A DNA stretch of 64,000 nucleotides from Enemella evansiae (GCF_002250705.1 NZ_NMVP01000001.1:62001-126000); one strand, 5' to 3'; numbered from the stretch's first letter, positions 34,232 through 43,899 are shown. A program made the numbers and translations. The notes: a model not told the origin generated them from the letters alone.

Positions 34232-36144
34232 GCGCGGCGTGCGGTTGCGAGCACGAGCCGGTGACCAGGGTAGATGAGGAGTCCGAGGAGGCGGAACGTC
34301 CGTGGTGGCGGGATCGCGGGATCATGGTCCCGGTCTTCTCTGGTGCCGCCTTCCTCACCGGTCTGGTTCTTGAATGGTCCAACCTGGATGTCCCAGCGCT
34401 GGTGCTGTTCTGGATCGGTCTGCTGCTGGGTGCGTCGACGTTCACCCCGGGCGCGATCCGGAAGCTGTTCAAGGGCAAGCTCGGTATTGGGCTGCTGATG
34501 ACGATCAGCGCGGTCGGCGCGGTGATCCTCGGCTATGTTGAGGAGGCGGCCGCGCTGGCGTTCCTGTACTCGATCGCCGAGGCGTTGGAGGACAAGGCGA
34601 TGGACCGGGCCCGCGGCGGCCTGCGCGCGCTGCTGAAGTTGGTCCCGGAGACGGCGACGATCCGTCGCGACGGGGTGTCGGTCGAGATCGGGGCGAAGGA
34701 TCTCGCCGTTGGCCAGATCATGCTCGTCCGCCCCGGTGAGCGGATCGCGACGGACGGGATCGTGCGCTCGGGCCGATCCAGCCTGGACACCTCCGCGATC
34801 ACCGGTGAGTCGATTCCGGTCGAGGTCGAACCGGGGGATGCGGTGTCAGCCGGTGCGATCAACACTGCCGGGGCGCTGGAGGTCGAGACGACCGCGGCGG
34901 GCACGGACAACTCACTGACCACGATCGTCGAGTTGGTCGAGCAGGCGCAGACGGAGAAGGGCGAGCGGGCACGTCTCGCGGACCGGATCGCCCGCCCGCT
35001 GGTTCCGGGCGTGCTGGTCCTCGCCGCGCTGGTCGCTCTCATCGGCTCGCTGTTCGGGGACCCTGAGCTGTGGATCACCCGCGCTTTGGTCGTGCTCGTC
35101 GCGGCCTCACCCTGCGCGCTGGCGATCTCGGTGCCGCTGACGGTCGTCGCTGCGATCGGCGCGGCCAGCAAGTTCGGCGTGATCATCAAGTCCGGTGCGG
35201 TGTTCGAGCGCTTCGGTACGGTCCGGCATGTCGCCGTTGACAAGACCGGCACCCTGACACGCAACGAGCCGGCGGTCACCGCGGTTCTCACAGCGGACGG
35301 CGTGACGGAGGTTCAGGCGCTGGCATGGGCGGCGGCGCTGGAGCAGCACAGCACGCATCCCCTCGCTGCGGCGATCACTGCCGCCGCGCCGGGTGTTCCC
35401 GCAGCTGCGGGCGTGACGGAGCAGGCCGGACATGGTGTTGACGGCACCGTCGACGGGGTGGGAATCACCGTCGGCAGCCCCCGTTGGCTCGACCCCGGCA
35501 GGCTCGGCGACCGGGTTGCGGGTCTGGAGGAGCAGGGCATGACCGTCGTGATCGTTCACCGTGACGGGTCACCGGTCGCCGCGATCGGCGTCCGCGACGA
35601 GCTGCGCCCGGAGGTCCCCGAGGTCGTGCGTACCCTGGCGGCGCAGGGTATCGGCATGACGATGCTGACCGGAGACAACGCCCGCACCGCGCGCGCCCTT
35701 GCCGCGCAGGCTGGCATCGGCGATGTGCGAGCCGAGCTGCGCCCTGCGGACAAATCGACGGCGATCGGCGAGCTGTCCCAGGCGGGATCGGTTGCGATGA
35801 TCGGTGACGGCATCAACGACGCCCCGGCTCTTGCGGCCGCGGACATCGGGATCGCGATGGGAGCGACCGGCTCCGATGCAGCGATCGAGTCCGCGGATGT
35901 CGCGTTCACCGGTCACGATCTGCGCCTCATCCCGCGGGCGTTCGACCATGCCCGCCGAGGGCGACGGATCATCAACCAGAACATCGTTCTGTCGTTGCTG
36001 ATCATCATCGCGCTGCTCCCGCTCGCTCTGTTCGGGGTACTGGGACTCGCCGCCGTCGTCCTGGTTCACGAGGTCGCGGAGGTCATCGTGATTCTCAATG
36101 GACTCCGCGCCGCCCGTACTCGCACGCCACGGTTGGAGAGCTGA
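34228..36144 (+). CDS. cadA: Cadmium/zinc/lead-exporting P1B-type ATPase
   Basis: 638 residues. ATP-driven efflux of divalent soft metals. It has no N-terminal HMA domain, only a short Cys/His start (AACGCEHEP). The ion-binding SPC motif is in VAASPCALAI, phosphorylation site DKTGTLT, TGES phosphatase motif, the conserved HP in QHSTHPLAAAI, and hinge GDGINDAPAL. Begins with GTG overlapping the cmtR stop and ends overlapping cadD by 1 bp. The late glutamate-containing VLVHEVAEVIVILNG segment fits Zn/Cd/Pb transporters. Confidence 0.95.
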   Translation: MSAACGCEHEPVTRVDEESEEAERPWWRDRGIMVPVFSGAAFLTGLVLEWSNLDVPALVLFWIGLLLGASTFTPGAIRKLFKGKLGIGLLMTISAVGAVILGYVEEAAALAFLYSIAEALEDKAMDRARGGLRALLKLVPETATIRRDGVSVEIGAKDLAVGQIMLVRPGERIATDGIVRSGRSSLDTSAITGESIPVEVEPGDAVSAGAINTAGALEVETTAAGTDNSLTTIVELVEQAQTEKGERARLADRIARPLVPGVLVLAALVALIGSLFGDPELWITRALVVLVAASPCALAISVPLTVVAAIGAASKFGVIIKSGAVFERFGTVRHVAVDKTGTLTRNEPAVTAVLTADGVTEVQALAWAAALEQHSTHPLAAAITAAAPGVPAAAGVTEQAGHGVDGTVDGVGITVGSPRWLDPGRLGDRVAGLEEQGMTVVIVHRDGSPVAAIGVRDELRPEVPEVVRTLAAQGIGMTMLTGDNARTARALAAQAGIGDVRAELRPADKSTAIGELSQAGSVAMIGDGINDAPALAAADIGIAMGATGSDAAIESADVAFTGHDLRLIPRAFDHARRGRRIINQNIVLSLLIIIALLPLALFGVLGLAAVVLVHEVAEVIVILNGLRAARTRTPRLES

Positions 36145-36743
36145 TGCTTGCGACCATCGGGTCAGCGATCGGACTGTTCGCTGCGACCAACATCGACGAC
36201 ATCGTCGTGCTCACCGTGCTGTTCCTCGCCTCCAGCCGGGGGAAGCCGCGGCCCTGGCAGATCGTCGGGGGCCAGTACCTCGGATTCATCACTCTCGTTG
36301 TGATCAGCGTGATCGCCGCGCTCGGCCTGACGGTCGTCCCGGACGAGTGGGTGGGCTTCCTCGGCCTGATCCCTCTCGGCATTGGCATCTGGACGCTCAT
36401 TCGCGGTTTGCGCCGCAACGGCGACGATGACGACCAGATCACCGCAGTGGGACTGTGGGGCGTGGCGGGAATCACGATCGCCAACGGGGCCGACAATATC
36501 TCCCTCTACACGCCGATCTTCCGCACTAGCACCCCCGGCGACGTCACGATCATGATCGTCGTTTTCCTGATCCTCGTTGCCGTGTGGTGCGCGGCCGGAC
36601 GCCTGATCGGAACGCACAAGGCCGTCACCGAGATGCTCGAACGCGTCGAGCACTGGCTCGTCCCGGTTGTGTTCATCGGCCTGGGCCTGTTCATCCTGAT
36701 CGAGTCCGGCGTGATTGTCCGCCTGTTCGAGGTCCTCGCATGA
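36144..36743 (+). CDS. cadD: CadD family cadmium resistance transporter
   Basis: 199 residues with five to six membrane helices. The CadD signature FAATNIDDIVVLTVLFLAS contains a conserved Asn-Ile-Asp-Asp in helix 1, and ITIANGADNISLYTPIF repeats the pattern. The family exports or sequesters Cd(II). Start and stop overlap cadA (TGATG) and lspA (ATGA). Confidence 0.92.
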   Translation: MLATIGSAIGLFAATNIDDIVVLTVLFLASSRGKPRPWQIVGGQYLGFITLVVISVIAALGLTVVPDEWVGFLGLIPLGIGIWTLIRGLRRNGDDDDQITAVGLWGVAGITIANGADNISLYTPIFRTSTPGDVTIMIVVFLILVAVWCAAGRLIGTHKAVTEMLERVEHWLVPVVFIGLGLFILIESGVIVRLFEVLA

Positions 36744-37264
36744 CCCCGGATGCGGCTACCGACGTTGAGCCGGCGTCGGGAGAGCGGCTGAAGAGAGTGC
36801 GCTGGCGGCTCACGGGCTGGGCGTTCCTGATCGCCGTGGTCGTCGTCCTGATTGATCAGGGAACGAAAGTATGGGCCGAGGCCACCCTGGCGGAGCACGA
36901 GCGCATCCCGTTGGTAGGCAACCTGCTGGGCCTGCAACTCGCCTACAACCCCGGCGCGGCGTTCTCCTTAGGCGAGGGTTCCACCTGGGTGTTCGCGTTG
37001 GTCGCCGTAGCTGCCACCGTAACCGCGATCGTGTTCGCGTTCCGCGTCCGAGGCCCTGGGTGGGCGATCGTGATCGGTGCGCTCGGCGGGGCTGCCGCCT
37101 CACACGCCGGCGACAGGCTCTTCCGCGCACCAGGATTCGCCCGGGGGCACGTCGTGGACTTCCTCGCCTACGGCACCTGGTTCATCGGAAACCTCGCAGA
37201 CATCGTCATCGTCACCGCCGCGATCGCCGGAGCACTTCTGATGATCCGTGGCAACGAGAGCTGA
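36740..37264 (+). CDS. lspA: Signal peptidase II homologue in the cadmium operon
   Basis: 174 residues with four membrane helices. Both catalytic aspartates of lipoprotein signal peptidase are recognisable: GGAAASHAGDRLF and IGNLADIVIV; the family motif LAYNPGAAFSLGEG is intact. The enzyme cleaves prolipoproteins after lipidation. An extra lspA copy inside cadmium operons recurs in mobile elements; why is not known. ATGA overlap with cadD. Confidence 0.92.
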   Translation: MTPDAATDVEPASGERLKRVRWRLTGWAFLIAVVVVLIDQGTKVWAEATLAEHERIPLVGNLLGLQLAYNPGAAFSLGEGSTWVFALVAVAATVTAIVFAFRVRGPGWAIVIGALGGAAASHAGDRLFRAPGFARGHVVDFLAYGTWFIGNLADIVIVTAAIAGALLMIRGNES

Positions 37265-37492
37265 GAGGACCATCGTGGAGATCACACTGCGGTATCCGGC
37301 ACTGATCCCGACGACCGCTGTTCGACCCCGACCGTTACGCCAATGCCGCCGAACGGTATACGGTTCCATACTTCCATCGACCAGGCGCACGCGGGAGCAC
37401 GGAACCTCCGCCCCGGTCTCCTCAAACCGAGAGTCGCCGATAGCCGTCGGTGCTGCCCCCGCTCCAGGCCGCACAAGATCGCTGGGGCCGAT

Positions 37493-38422
37493 ATGGCGTT
37501 TTACGACCCCTTGATCGCCCGGACACGCACGATCCATCACCCAATTGGCCCGCTCGCATACGACTGCGTGAAGCTCATCGTTGTCCGCTCCGGGTCAGCC
37601 ATCCTGTTCAGTGAGTTTGGCGAGCAGCCCGTCAAGTCCGGCGACGTCATTCTCCTCGGAGCCAACGTGCTGTGCGGCAGCGAGCCCGAGGGGCATATCA
37701 CCATCACGACGCTCTACGCTGACACCGACTTCCTGCTGGACCAGTTGTTCTGGCAATACGCCGATGTGCTCCGCGATCGTTTCGACGCCCAGGGATTCGC
37801 CGACACGATCTACACCGAACCCGCCCAGGTGCTACACCTCGGGGAAGACCGCTCAGGGTTGTTGTTGCCCTGGTTGGATGAGCTCGTCGCGCTCAGCGTC
37901 GATGGTGCCTACCGGGATCGGTTCCATCGGATGCAGGCGTTGTGGCATGCGATCATCGACCAGGTTGCCCCGTTCATCCGTATCTCGCCGTGTCGGACCT
38001 CGCCGAACCAGCGTGCACGGGTCAGACCGACCCTGCCCCGTTATCGGCGGTTTGCGCCGCTGCGGGCCGAAGCCAGGCAGGTTCGCGATGTCCTGCGCAG
38101 TGACATCGCACGGTGCTGGGAGCTGCCGGAGTTGTCTAGGATGGTGCATCTGTCGACGAAGCAACTCGGTCGAGTGTTCGTGGATGCCTACGGGAAAACG
38201 CCGTTGACGTATCTGACTATGCTGCGGGTCGAGGAGATGGCCCGTCTGCTGCGCGAGACAGATCTGACGATCGCGCAAGCTGGGCGACGGGTCGGGTGGC
38301 GCTCTCGCAACCGTGCGTCGGCGGCGTTTCGCGAGTGCGTCGGGATCACGCCGAGCCGGTACCGAGCGATGCGCTCAGCGGGCAGCAGCATGCACACGAA
38401 TGAGACATCGGTGCTCACCTAA
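37493..38422 (+). CDS. AraC family transcriptional regulator
   Basis: 309 residues from the ATG at 37493. N-terminal cupin-like sensing domain (LIVVRSGSAILFSEFGEQPVKSGDVILLG, part shown: SGSAILFSEFGEQP) and a C-terminal AraC double helix-turn-helix (WELPELSRMVHLSTKQLGRVF; TIAQAGRRVGW; FRECVGITPSRYR). The frame is open to 37343, but family similarity starts at MAFYDPL. A weak GGGG ribosome site precedes it. The regulated genes are unknown; it may control ICE functions. Confidence 0.88.
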   Translation: MAFYDPLIARTRTIHHPIGPLAYDCVKLIVVRSGSAILFSEFGEQPVKSGDVILLGANVLCGSEPEGHITITTLYADTDFLLDQLFWQYADVLRDRFDAQGFADTIYTEPAQVLHLGEDRSGLLLPWLDELVALSVDGAYRDRFHRMQALWHAIIDQVAPFIRISPCRTSPNQRARVRPTLPRYRRFAPLRAEARQVRDVLRSDIARCWELPELSRMVHLSTKQLGRVFVDAYGKTPLTYLTMLRVEEMARLLRETDLTIAQAGRRVGWRSRNRASAAFRECVGITPSRYRAMRSAGSSMHTNETSVLT

Positions 38423-38442
38423 ACGACTCCATCCCGGGGCGA

Positions 38443-38458
38443 CGCGCCCGCGGGCGCG
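38443..38458 (+). terminator. GC-rich palindrome after the AraC gene
   Basis: Perfect 16-bp palindrome CGCGCCCGCGGGCGCG followed by GGTTTG, 21 bp past the AraC stop. Likely a terminator; with no loop spacing its folding is imperfect. A second hairpin, CCAGCCACC/GGTGGCTGG (38587-38613), lies in the leader of the next gene. Confidence 0.5.
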
Positions 38459-38635
38459 GGTTTGCTGGTAGGCCGTTGTTCTACGTCAGGTGCCTCCGCG
38501 TTCCTGTCGGCCAACTTACCGCTCCACTGTTCGCTGACCGTCTCGACACTCTCCGGATGCACCTGGCTCACCTCGCAGGTGCAGGACCAGCCACCAACAC
38601 CCCGGGTGGCTGGTCTACCGGGAGGAGGCCAGACC

Positions 38636-39715
38636 ATGGCGACGAGGGAAGAGGCCCGCCAGAAGCGGGAAGAGAAGCTCGACGAGCTGCACGAGAAGCT
38701 GACCGGTGCGGTCGAGCGGCTCGTCACGGGTGAGGACTGGGCTGACGCGTTGCGTTTCGCCGCCCGGTTCCGGTCTCGCTCGTTCAACAACGTCCTGCTG
38801 ATCTGGGAGCAGCATCAGGCGGCGTTCGAGCAGGGCCGGGTGCCCGAGCCGTTCCCGACCTATGTCGCCGGGTACAAGCAGTGGCAGCAGCTCGGCCGGC
38901 AGGTCGAGAAAGGCCAGCCCGGATATCAGATCCTCGCCCCCGTCACGGGGAGGTTCGCGTCCGCGAACCCCTCGGACCCGGCGTCCTGGTACGGGCTGAA
39001 TCGGGGTGAGAAGCCGAAGCCGGGCGAGGTGGTGCGCTCGCGGATGGTCGGCGTGCGCCCCGCCTACGTCTGGGACGTCTCCCAGACCGCCGGGGAGCCG
39101 ATCCCGGAACCGCCGTCTCCGGTGCTGCTGGCGGGCGATGCACCCGACGGGCTCTGGGACGGGCTCGCGCAGCAGGTACGGGCGGCAGGGTACGAGCTGA
39201 TGCGAGTGCCGCATGAGGGCATGATCCACGGCGCGAACGGTCTGACTGATTTCGAGGCGAAGACGGTCGCGGTGCGGGAGAACATGGACCCCGCCGCCCA
39301 GGTCAAAACCCTCGCTCATGAGCTTGCGCATGTGCTGATGCACGACCCCGACCAGGAGGATGCCCGCCAGCATCGCGGGATCGGCGAGGTCGAAGCCGAG
39401 TCCGTCGCGCTGATGATCGGCGCCGCCCACGGAATGGACACCACCGGGTACACGATCCCGTACGTGGCCGGGTGGGCGGCGAACGTCGACGGCAAGGAAC
39501 CCGTCGAGGTCGTCAAAGCCACCGGCGAGCGGGTGCGAAAGACCGCCGCGGGGATCCTCGACCAGCTCGACACCGCTCAGGTGCCCGACGGCACTCCGCC
39601 GGGCCTTGACCGTGATGCGCCACGGCCTGCGCGATCGAAGGATCGCACCGCCGCGACCGTGGCCGAACCAGAGCACAGCCGAGCCCCGGAGCCGGCGCGT
39701 GCACGGGGGCTGTGA
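38636..39715 (+). CDS. ArdC-like antirestriction/ssDNA-binding protein with metallopeptidase motif
   Basis: 359 residues. The N-terminal ArdC ssDNA-binding domain (LVTGEDWADALRFAARF, RSFNNVLLIWEQH, TYVAGYKQWQQLGRQV) is followed by a zincin-like domain with HELAH in KTLAHELAHVLMH. ArdC-type proteins coat the incoming strand and protect it from restriction. The start at 38636 has GGAGG upstream. A GCACCTG...CAGGTGC leader lies 70 bp upstream. Confidence 0.9.
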   Translation: MATREEARQKREEKLDELHEKLTGAVERLVTGEDWADALRFAARFRSRSFNNVLLIWEQHQAAFEQGRVPEPFPTYVAGYKQWQQLGRQVEKGQPGYQILAPVTGRFASANPSDPASWYGLNRGEKPKPGEVVRSRMVGVRPAYVWDVSQTAGEPIPEPPSPVLLAGDAPDGLWDGLAQQVRAAGYELMRVPHEGMIHGANGLTDFEAKTVAVRENMDPAAQVKTLAHELAHVLMHDPDQEDARQHRGIGEVEAESVALMIGAAHGMDTTGYTIPYVAGWAANVDGKEPVEVVKATGERVRKTAAGILDQLDTAQVPDGTPPGLDRDAPRPARSKDRTAATVAEPEHSRAPEPARARGL

Positions 39716-40641
39716 TGGCTGCCCGGACCGCGTTCACCACCGCCCTCGCCGGGTTCGGTGAGGACGCGTCGTTGCCGGTGGCTGCGCGCCTGTTCGCCCA
39801 GGCGGGGGTGCCGGTGTTCCCGTGCGCGCCGGGCGGCAAGCAGCCGATCACCGCGCATGGCTTCCACGACGCCACCACGAGCCTCGGGCAGGTGGAGTCG
39901 TGGTGGCGACGGTTCCCGGCAGCGAACATCGGAATGCCCACCGGTGTCGCCTCCGGCGTGGTGGTCGTGGACGTCGATGTGCACGGCGTCAACGGCTACG
40001 ATGCCTTCCGCCAAGCGCGCCGGGCCGGGCTGGTGAATGGGTGGGAGGCGCTAGTGCGCTCACCGACCGGTGGCCTGCACGTCTACTACCCGGCCGGTGG
40101 CAGTGAGCAGCCGTCGTGGCAGGCCGGGCGTGCGGGGATCGACTTCCGTGGGGATCGCGGGTACATCATCGTGCCGCCCTCACGCCGCATCATCGACGGC
40201 GAGACGAGCCTGTATCGCCTGGCGTCGCTGAGTCCGACACCAGGCCGGGCATTGGATGCGTCAGCGCTGCGGACGTTTCTGGACCCGCCGCGTCCGCCGC
40301 GCCAGCTTCCCGAGCGGGGCCACTCGCCGGGGCGGACTGATCCGATGAAGCTGGCGCAGTGGCTGGGCGAGGAGCGCACGGATCGCAATCACAAGTTGTT
40401 CTGGGCGTCCTGCGTGCTCGCCGAGGAGGGCGTGCCCTACCGGGATGCGCTCGATGCGATGCTCACCGTCTCCCAGCCCGACTTCGGGCAGCACGAGATC
40501 GCCCGCACCGTCACCTCCGGCTACAAACGCATCCACGGCGACACACCCCGCCCCAGAGGAGCCGACGCGGCACGAGCCGGTCCCGCCCGTGATCTCGATG
40601 TGGCGCCTGAGGGTCGTGTCCCGTCGAGGGGGCTGCGATGA
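39715..40641 (+). CDS. Bifunctional DNA primase/polymerase (Prim-Pol, AEP superfamily)
   Basis: 308 residues. The AEP motifs are visible: VVVVDVDVHG (DxD metal ligands) and SPTGGLHVYY (the sGGxHxxY motif), then FRGDRGYIIVPPSRR. A C-terminal helical region (EERTDRNHKLFWASCVLAEEG) follows. Probably primes ICE replication after transfer or in the excised form. ATG at 39715 overlaps the ardC stop (TGATG); a GTG at 39712 is an alternative. Confidence 0.88.
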   Translation: MAARTAFTTALAGFGEDASLPVAARLFAQAGVPVFPCAPGGKQPITAHGFHDATTSLGQVESWWRRFPAANIGMPTGVASGVVVVDVDVHGVNGYDAFRQARRAGLVNGWEALVRSPTGGLHVYYPAGGSEQPSWQAGRAGIDFRGDRGYIIVPPSRRIIDGETSLYRLASLSPTPGRALDASALRTFLDPPRPPRQLPERGHSPGRTDPMKLAQWLGEERTDRNHKLFWASCVLAEEGVPYRDALDAMLTVSQPDFGQHEIARTVTSGYKRIHGDTPRPRGADAARAGPARDLDVAPEGRVPSRGLR

Positions 40642-41480
40642 ACCCGGTGCAGCGTCGCGGGTGGGCGGTGGTCACGGCCGCGTCGGGCACCGTGCTCATC
40701 GGTGCGGGGGCGTTCTGGTTGAGCTTCACCGCGCTGGCCGATCTCGCCATGCGGTCGGGCATCGCGGCCAGGCAGGCGTGGATCTGGCCGCTGCTGGTGG
40801 ACGGGCTGATCGTGGTCGCCACGGTCGCCGTCGTCGCCCTCGACGGACACCGGACGGCCTGGTATCCCTGGGCGCTGCTGATCGCCGGAGCCATGGTGTC
40901 GGTGACCGCGAACGCCGCCCACGCCCTCGTCACCGCCGAGGCGACCGTGCCCGGCGTCCTCGCCGCGACGGTCGCCGCAGTCCCACCCCTGGTGCTCCTG
41001 GCATCCACTCACCTCACGGTCGTCCTGATCCGCTCCACCCGTATGGCCGAGACATCGACCGCCGAACAGTCGGCACCGGTGCTGCTCCGGGCGACCAGTT
41101 CCGAGGACGAGGCTCCCCACCTGTCGACTCCGGAAGCGCTGACGCTGCTGGAGCCACCGGAGACGGAGGAGCTCGCCGCCTCTGTCGCGCCTGATTCTGT
41201 TCCGTCTGAGCCGGTCGCTCCCGAGCTATCCGAGGCCGATGCGCCGCCGGCGGTGGAGGTCGGTGTGGGGCGGCGTGAGCGTGCGGCGCGGTTGCGGGGT
41301 GAGGGGTGGTCGAACAAGCAGATCGCCCGCGCCATGGGCGTGCATCCCTCGACCGTGGGCCGGTGGCTGCCGCGCCCACCTGACCCCGAACTCGACCCCG
41401 ATTCGCAGGGGTCGTCTGAGTCGTCCGACCCGACAGGGGTCGGCATCCCATCCGATCGCTCCGAGGAGGAATCATCATGA
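40638..41480 (+). CDS. DUF2637 membrane protein with C-terminal HTH
   Basis: 280 residues. Four membrane helices in the first 130 residues (AGAFWLSFTALADLAMRSGI; WIWPLLVDGLIVVATVAVVA), typical of DUF2637. After an acidic linker there is a helix-turn-helix (LRGEGWSNKQIARAMGVHPS) and TVGRWLP. The family is common on Streptomyces and other actinobacterial conjugative elements and related to spreading (Spd) functions. Overlaps both neighbours by 4 bp. Confidence 0.85.
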   Translation: MNPVQRRGWAVVTAASGTVLIGAGAFWLSFTALADLAMRSGIAARQAWIWPLLVDGLIVVATVAVVALDGHRTAWYPWALLIAGAMVSVTANAAHALVTAEATVPGVLAATVAAVPPLVLLASTHLTVVLIRSTRMAETSTAEQSAPVLLRATSSEDEAPHLSTPEALTLLEPPETEELAASVAPDSVPSEPVAPELSEADAPPAVEVGVGRRERAARLRGEGWSNKQIARAMGVHPSTVGRWLPRPPDPELDPDSQGSSESSDPTGVGIPSDRSEEESS

Positions 41481-41863
41481 ACGCCGAACAGCATCCGCAC
41501 GACCCGCACCAGCAGCGGCCGCCGGATCCGTCCCCGACGCCGGAGCGGCCCGAGACGTCGGCGGGGATGGCTCCGGAGGCGATCCAGGCCGCCGACGTCG
41601 ACCGCGACCAGCAAGCCGAGCTCGACACGGAGAAGCCGACCCGTGGGGTCGACTGGGTGCGCCCCTCGGAACTGATGTCGCGCGCCGGCGGCGCCCTGTC
41701 GCGGCGCGGGATCGATCTCCAAGCCGACCTCTCCCACCGCGCCCGGGCCGGTATCGCCGCAGGTGCCAAGCACCTCGTCGCGTCCGCGAAGCGGTTGCCG
41801 CCGCTGTCCGCGTTCGGCCGGGAAGAGCCCGCGGTCGAGACGCGAAGCCTGAGCCGGGAATGA
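41477..41863 (+). CDS. Hypothetical protein of the ICE maintenance operon
   Basis: 128 residues, Pro/Asp/Glu-rich at the N-terminus (HPHDPHQQRPPDPSPTPERP) and more ordered after VDWVRPSELMSRAGGALSRR. No recognised domain and no membrane helix. Its position, overlapping the DUF2637 gene, and normal codon pattern support a real gene. Confidence 0.7.
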   Translation: MNAEQHPHDPHQQRPPDPSPTPERPETSAGMAPEAIQAADVDRDQQAELDTEKPTRGVDWVRPSELMSRAGGALSRRGIDLQADLSHRARAGIAAGAKHLVASAKRLPPLSAFGREEPAVETRSLSRE

Positions 41864-41962
41864 GGAGGGGTGATCGATCATGCACACGATCCGAGGTGCT
41901 TTCCCTGACCGCCCACCCTGTCGTGGGAGGCGCGGTGCATCTGTCTGCCAGGAGGTGCCGTG

Positions 41963-42835
41963 ATGATTCCGCACACGATGACCGCCGATCCGGGCGGCGA
42001 GGACTACACGACCGGTGAAGGGCTCCGCGCTCTGCTAGGCCGGCTGCACAAGGACGGGCCGGGCGCGTGGCGCACCGACCCGACCGCCGCACGGCTCATG
42101 ACCTACGCGGCCGACAAGTACGCGGCTCTGGCGAGGAAGCATGGGCTGGATCCGTGGGAGGCGGCGTCTGCGGCGTTCGATGTGATGCGCACCCGCTCGG
42201 CGCGGGAGGCGGAGGACCCGTGGGCGGTGGTCACGCACGCGGTGCGGATCACCTGCATCGCCGAGGAACGCGGCCAAGGCCTGCTGTGCTCGACGCATCA
42301 GGCCCGCCGCCCGCACTACTCGGTCTTCCACGACGCCGAACGCCTCTCCGACCGCGAGAACCCCCTCGATGACTACCATCCCGCGTTCCACACCACCGAC
42401 CCCGACCCCGGAAACGATGACGAGGAGTCGCGGCCGGAGGCGGCGGAGCCGACCGGGGTGCGGCCTTCGGCGTTGAGTGCGGTGGAGGATGCGATCGCGT
42501 TCATCACCGTGCTGGGGTGGCCGCCGCAGACTGCCCGCGCAGCGGTCGAGCACGTCTGCCAGGCGCTGGCTCGGGCGGGGTCGCGGCAGTCGGCGTTCGA
42601 GGTGCTGCGCCGCGACCAGCACTCCCGCGCCCTGCTCGACCTCCCCGGCACCTCATGGACCGCGTTGCTGCGGGTCCTGCTCGGCAACCCCGCCCCGGGA
42701 GTGTCCGTGACGAGCGCGGGTCGGGGCATCCTGCTGCGCCTGCTGATCGGTGAGACGTTGCCGGTGCTGCTGCACGACGACGACCTCGTGCTCACCGTTT
42801 CGTTGGCGGCCCCGAAACACGGTGGTGGGCGATGA
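41963..42835 (+). CDS. Hypothetical ICE protein, weakly sigma-factor-like N-terminus
   Basis: 290 residues. AGGAGG precedes the ATG by 7 nt. The segment LDPWEAASAAFDVMRTRSAR and AVRITCIAEERGQGLLCS faintly resembles sigma-70 region 2, but no clear domain is assignable. The C-terminal half is helical and ends with a hydrophobic ILLRLLIGETLPVLLHDDDL. Overlaps the ParB-like gene by 4 bp, so probably part of replication or partition. Confidence 0.7.
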   Translation: MIPHTMTADPGGEDYTTGEGLRALLGRLHKDGPGAWRTDPTAARLMTYAADKYAALARKHGLDPWEAASAAFDVMRTRSAREAEDPWAVVTHAVRITCIAEERGQGLLCSTHQARRPHYSVFHDAERLSDRENPLDDYHPAFHTTDPDPGNDDEESRPEAAEPTGVRPSALSAVEDAIAFITVLGWPPQTARAAVEHVCQALARAGSRQSAFEVLRRDQHSRALLDLPGTSWTALLRVLLGNPAPGVSVTSAGRGILLRLLIGETLPVLLHDDDLVLTVSLAAPKHGGGR

Positions 42836-43851
42836 CTGGCGGGCATATCGAGTTGGAGCGGGCGGTGTCCTCGATCATCATCGGCACCCGGCACCGCACC
42901 GACCTGGGCGACATCGACGCCCTGGCCGCGTCCATCGACCGCGACGGACTGCTCCAGCCCCCGACGATCACCCCGGACGGGGTACTCGTCTGCGGCAGGC
43001 GCAGGCTCGCCGCGATCCAGAAGCTGAACTGGCGAGTGGTGAACGTCTGGGTGCGGCAAGGGATCTCGACCCGGCTCGGGCATCTCCTCGCGGAGCAGGA
43101 CGACAACCTGCTCCACAAAGACCTCACCCCGCTGGAAGCCGCCCTCTACCGCGAACTCAAAGCCCTCCTCGCCGAGGACGCCGCACGCCGGCAGGAAGCC
43201 TCGCGGTTCTCTACCGACCGCCAGCCCGAGGAGGAAGGGGACGGTGGCGGAAATTTTCCGGCACCGTCCTCGTCACCTGCGGGTGAGGCGAGGCAGCAGG
43301 CGGCGGCGATGATCCCCGGCGCCGCGTCGTACCGGACGTTGGACAAGATCGAGTACGTCCAGCAGGCCGCCGCCCGCGACGACCTCCCCGACGACACCCG
43401 CAGCCAGGTCTCGGACGCGCTCGCACGGATCGAGACGGGCGCACCGGTGCACCCGATCTTCGAAGAAGTCCGGAGCCTGATCGGTGACCCGGGGGCGTCG
43501 CGGGATGCGCAGTTGGACGAGCTGGCGAAAGCCGCGATCGCCCGCGCCAAGTCCAAGCCGCAGCGCCGCAAGACCGCACCGGCTCCGGTGGCGGGGCCGA
43601 CGGTGTGGACCACCCGGTCGTTCCTGGTGATCTGGGGCGAACTCACCGACTGGTGGACGCACTACGACCCCACCCAGCTCGCACGAGAGCTCACCGATGA
43701 GCAGATCGAGATGTTCTTGACGATCGCCGCCGGCACGACCGCGTTCGCCGCCGCTCTCTCCACGGCGCGGAGCACCGAGCCCAGCGATGATGCCGATCCC
43801 GCCGAAGTTGCGGATGGGGAGGGCGAGGTGCGACACCTACGCGCCCTCTGA
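42832..43851 (+). CDS. ParB/RepB-like nuclease-fold protein
   Basis: 339 residues. The ParB N-terminal domain is visible: SSIIIGTRHRTDLGDIDALA, IDRDGLLQPPTITPDG, VCGRRRLAAIQKLNW (the GxRRxxA motif). The middle is Glu/Ser-rich and the C-terminal region helical. No ParA partner is in the window. Likely partition or copy control of the excised ICE, or a transcriptional regulator. Followed by a strong hairpin. Confidence 0.87.
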   Translation: MTGGHIELERAVSSIIIGTRHRTDLGDIDALAASIDRDGLLQPPTITPDGVLVCGRRRLAAIQKLNWRVVNVWVRQGISTRLGHLLAEQDDNLLHKDLTPLEAALYRELKALLAEDAARRQEASRFSTDRQPEEEGDGGGNFPAPSSSPAGEARQQAAAMIPGAASYRTLDKIEYVQQAAARDDLPDDTRSQVSDALARIETGAPVHPIFEEVRSLIGDPGASRDAQLDELAKAAIARAKSKPQRRKTAPAPVAGPTVWTTRSFLVIWGELTDWWTHYDPTQLARELTDEQIEMFLTIAAGTTAFAAALSTARSTEPSDDADPAEVADGEGEVRHLRAL

Positions 43852-43867
43852 CCTCTCTGGTTGTTCG

Positions 43868-43899
43868 CCGCCCCGGACCCTTCGTGGGTGTCGGGGCGG
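43868..43899 (+). terminator. Terminator after the ParB-like gene
   Basis: Hairpin with arms CCGCCCCGGACCC and GGGTGTCGGGGCGG (one bulge) around TTCGT, 17 bp after the stop, ending the maintenance operon before the transfer genes. Confidence 0.75.
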
